Source: an uncultured Bacilli bacterium
GTDB taxonomy: Bacteria; Bacillota_I; Bacilli_A; RF39; UBA660
Direction of reading: 5' to 3'
Assembly: GCA_947584955.1 (NCBI GenBank)
Contig: CANPWS010000076.1
Span: forward strand, 1 to 6,246
Length of the DNA stretch: 6,246 nt
In this document: positions 4,188-6,246 of the stretch, piece after piece
Layout: every line of letters starts with the position of its first letter
How positions within the stretch are numbered: the first letter of the stretch is position 1
Notes under the pieces: generated by a model
Databases searched by the model: none
The model's input: only the letters and a program-made list of their open reading frames with translations
What the model was told of the DNA's origin: nothing
Translations under genes and position numbers: made by a program

Positions 4188-6011
4188 ATGAAAAATGTAA
4201 AAAAAATATTAGAAATACTTAGATATAATTTGAAAACTTTAGTAAGTTTTGAATTATTATATAAACTTTTATCAGGAACAATATTTATACCACTTTTTGT
4301 AAATTTATTTAATTTAATAATGAAAGTAACAGGTTACAAATATTTAACAATTGAAAATATATTAAATTTTTTATTAAATCCATTAACATTATTATTAATT
4401 ATAATATTATTATTACTAATGATGGTATATACAATGTTTGATATAACAACGGTAATAATTATCTTAAACTTTTCATATCAAAAACAGAAAATAAAATTAT
4501 TAGATGCTATTAAAATATCCTTAAATAAATGTAAAAATATGTTTCATATAAAAAATATTCCTTTGGCAGTCATGGTTTTATTTTTAATACCTTTTCTAAA
4601 TATAGGTGTGTCATCAAACTTAATTTCTACAATAAAAATACCAGAATTTATATTAGAATTTATAATGAAAAACAATGTTTTATTACCATTATTTATAATA
4701 GTAATGATATTATTAACTATATTATTATTAAAATGGCTCTATGCAATTCATTATTTTGTTTTAGAAGATTTATCATTTAAAGAAGCCAGAAAGAAAAGTA
4801 TTAATCTTGGAAAAAAGAAACATTTAAAAGATTTTATTTACTTAATAATTGTTCAAGCTTTATTATCATTAATATATTTTATTTTTGTTATGTTAGGAAT
4901 ATTGTTAATATATTTAATTAATAAATTATTAGGTAATATAATTATTATTAAAAGTATTATAACTACAATAGTTTGGTTATTTATAGCAATATCTTTTATT
5001 GTATTTACATTACTTGGATTACCTATTAGTTATGCTGCAATAAGTATCTTATTTTATTTACATAAAGATAAGAAAAAAGAAAAGATTAATATAATGAAAT
5101 TAGAAGAAAGTAAGAAAAAAGATAAATCTAATAAAATAATTAAAAGAATTATTTGGGGAGTAAGTTTAGTTGCGGTTGTTTTAAGTACTTTATTTACTTA
5201 TGGATTATATAAAGGAAAATATAATTTAAATATTGAATATGTTAGAACAATTGAAGTAACTGCACATCGTGGTTCTTCTAAAAATTATCCTGAAAATACA
5301 ATGCTTGCTTTTAAAATGGCTAAAGAAGAAGGTGCAGATTGGATAGAACTAGATGTTCAAATGACTAAAGATGGAGAAATTGTAGTTAGTCATGATAGTA
5401 ATTTGAAAAGAGTAACAGGTATAAATAAAAATATATTGGAAACAAATTACGAAGAGATAAAAGATTTGGATGCAGGAAGTTTTCTTGATAAGAAATATAA
5501 AGATGAAAGAATACCTCTTCTTAAAGAAGTATTAGAATGGGCTTCTTCAAATGATATATATCTTAATATTGAATTAAAACCTACTGGAAAAGAAAAAGAT
5601 TTTGAAAAGAAAGTAGTGGATTTGATTTTAGAATATAATTTTGAAGATAATTGTGTTATTACTTCACAAGTATATAGTGTTTTAGAAAATGTTAAAAAAT
5701 ATAGCTTGGATGTAGAAACTGTATATGTTATGAGTATAGCATATGGTAATATTACTAGTTTAAAATATGCAGATAATTTTAGTTTAGAAGAAATGAATGT
5801 AAATGAAAAATTAGTAAAAAAGATTCATAATGAGGGTAAAAAAATATATGTTTGGACTATAAATAATGAAAGTAGTATAAAGAAAATGATAGATTTAAAA
5901 GTAGATAATATTATAACAGATAATATTATGTTAGCTAAGGATACTATATATTTGAGTAAAACAAGTAATTTGATTAGTGAGTATATAAAATTAATTGAAG
6001 ATAACTTTTAA
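4188..6011 (+). CDS. Membrane-anchored glycerophosphodiester phosphodiesterase (GDPD)
   Basis: A 607-residue protein with an N-terminal polytopic membrane region and a C-terminal GDPD catalytic barrel. Hydrophobic segments lie near residues 28-48, 62-85, 124-142, 164-184, 215-245 and 251-290 (GPDPase membrane-domain type). A Lys-rich loop (about 292-320), probably cytoplasmic, and a last helix (about 321-341) follow, which would place the enzyme outside the cell. Catalytic residues are visible: H360-R361 in TAHRGSS, E369 in YPENT, E387 and D389 in IELDVQ, H402 in VSHD, and E462/K464 in IELKP. VWTINN (555-560) and the NIITDN segment (574-579) close the barrel. The family cleaves glycerophosphodiesters to glycerol 3-phosphate and an alcohol; in Firmicutes, substrates can be deacylated phospholipids or teichoic-acid fragments. 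The actual substrate here is inferred only. ATG 4155 would add 11 residues but lacks an SD. A strong terminator follows within 30 bases, suggesting a single-gene transcript. Confidence 0.94.
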   Translation: MKNVKKILEILRYNLKTLVSFELLYKLLSGTIFIPLFVNLFNLIMKVTGYKYLTIENILNFLLNPLTLLLIIILLLLMMVYTMFDITTVIIILNFSYQKQKIKLLDAIKISLNKCKNMFHIKNIPLAVMVLFLIPFLNIGVSSNLISTIKIPEFILEFIMKNNVLLPLFIIVMILLTILLLKWLYAIHYFVLEDLSFKEARKKSINLGKKKHLKDFIYLIIVQALLSLIYFIFVMLGILLIYLINKLLGNIIIIKSIITTIVWLFIAISFIVFTLLGLPISYAAISILFYLHKDKKKEKINIMKLEESKKKDKSNKIIKRIIWGVSLVAVVLSTLFTYGLYKGKYNLNIEYVRTIEVTAHRGSSKNYPENTMLAFKMAKEEGADWIELDVQMTKDGEIVVSHDSNLKRVTGINKNILETNYEEIKDLDAGSFLDKKYKDERIPLLKEVLEWASSNDIYLNIELKPTGKEKDFEKKVVDLILEYNFEDNCVITSQVYSVLENVKKYSLDVETVYVMSIAYGNITSLKYADNFSLEEMNVNEKLVKKIHNEGKKIYVWTINNESSIKKMIDLKVDNIITDNIMLAKDTIYLSKTSNLISEYIKLIEDNF

Positions 6012-6039
6012 TCAAATTTTATAAATTTAGTTATTTATT

Positions 6040-6081
6040 AAAAGAGTGATTATTATATATATATTAATAATTGCTCTTTTT
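6040..6081 (+). terminator. Strong intrinsic terminator after the phosphodiesterase gene
   Basis: A 16-bp stem pairs 6040-6055 (AAAAGAGTGATTATTA) with 6065-6080 (TAATAATTGCTCTTTT), with two G-T wobbles and a 9-base loop. It ends in five T. It begins 28 bases after the stop codon. The A-run at the stem base would let it act on leftward transcripts as well. Confidence 0.88.
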
Positions 6082-6225
6082 GTATAAATATTAAAGAAAA
6101 ATAGTAATTTATTTTTTTGATTATGTGTAATTTGTTACTAAATTAAAGTTTAGTCTTTTTCTATCTTTAAAGAATAAATTCCTTTGTTAATCAAAATTTT
6201 ATAAAATAAGGAAATAAAAAGATTT

Positions 6226-6246
6226 AAAAAAAAGTGAACGCACCGA
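6226..6246 (-). terminator. Possible half of a leftward terminator at the window edge
   Basis: A run of eight A (6226-6233) is followed by GTGAACGCACCGA, unusually G+C-rich for this region. On the minus strand this reads as a G+C-rich arm followed by eight T, as expected for the 3' half of an intrinsic terminator of a leftward gene beyond the window. The pairing arm is not visible. The rest of 6083-6225 has no gene or promoter I can support. Confidence 0.3.

Noticed and set aside
458..6011. Genetic code 4 (UGA as Trp), suggested by the low G+C and Mollicute-like tRNAs
   Set aside because: All Trp residues in the four proteins are TGG and no in-frame TGA interrupts any gene; the stops are TAA or TAG, so code 4 has no support.
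6137..6160. ACTAAA/TTTAGT hairpin followed by CTTTTTCT
   Set aside because: Only 6 bp and A/T-rich; such hairpins are expected by chance here and a strong terminator already lies upstream.

Overview
The window is very A+T-rich (by eye about a quarter G+C or less). Codon use leans strongly to TTA (Leu), AGA (Arg) and AAA (Lys). The lipoprotein signal, encoded CCA tails on the complete tRNAs, good Shine-Dalgarno (SD) sites and the GluRS type all suggest a low-G+C Firmicutes-like bacterium (Bacilli or Clostridia, perhaps an uncultured gut lineage). Every Trp codon in the four proteins is TGG and no TGA interrupts a gene. This fits code 11 and argues against a Mollicute with UGA read as Trp. The exact taxon cannot be fixed from this sequence.

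Layout. Positions 1-299 hold a leftward tRNA operon read as tRNA-CAT (probably lysidine-type Ile2), tRNA-Leu(TAG), then tRNA-Leu(CAA), which is cut by the left edge. Its promoter (312-340) has a near-consensus UP element. Back to back with it, a consensus promoter at 425-453 drives a rightward gene (470-1744). That gene encodes a lipoprotein cell-wall hydrolase with two SH3b-like domains and an NlpC/P60 (C40) peptidase domain. A single tRNA-Gln(CTG) with its own promoter follows at 1801-1876, then a small hairpin, then gltX (1929-3590), a clostridial-type glutamyl-tRNA synthetase. A hairpin over the gltX stop codon ends both gltX and the convergent tspO (4080-3613). tspO is divergent from a gene at 4188-6011 for a membrane-anchored glycerophosphodiester phosphodiesterase. 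Their shared intergenic region carries a perfect 13-bp inverted repeat. A strong terminator lies at 6040-6081. The last 160 bases have no gene and may end in half of a leftward terminator.

How the parts relate. The tRNAs and gltX serve translation. GluRS enzymes of bacteria lacking GlnRS also charge tRNA-Gln for later amidation, which would make the tRNA-Gln/gltX adjacency meaningful, but GlnRS absence cannot be shown here. The lipoprotein hydrolase and the phosphodiesterase both work at the cell envelope. TspO is a small membrane protein with no evident partner.

Three computed reading frames start too far upstream. The SD position moves the starts to 470, 4080 (minus strand) and 4188. I see no mobile element, CRISPR, defence system or convincing new system. 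The best leads are the inverted repeat, the tRNA-Gln/hairpin/gltX arrangement, and the compact promoter/start of the lipoprotein gene.
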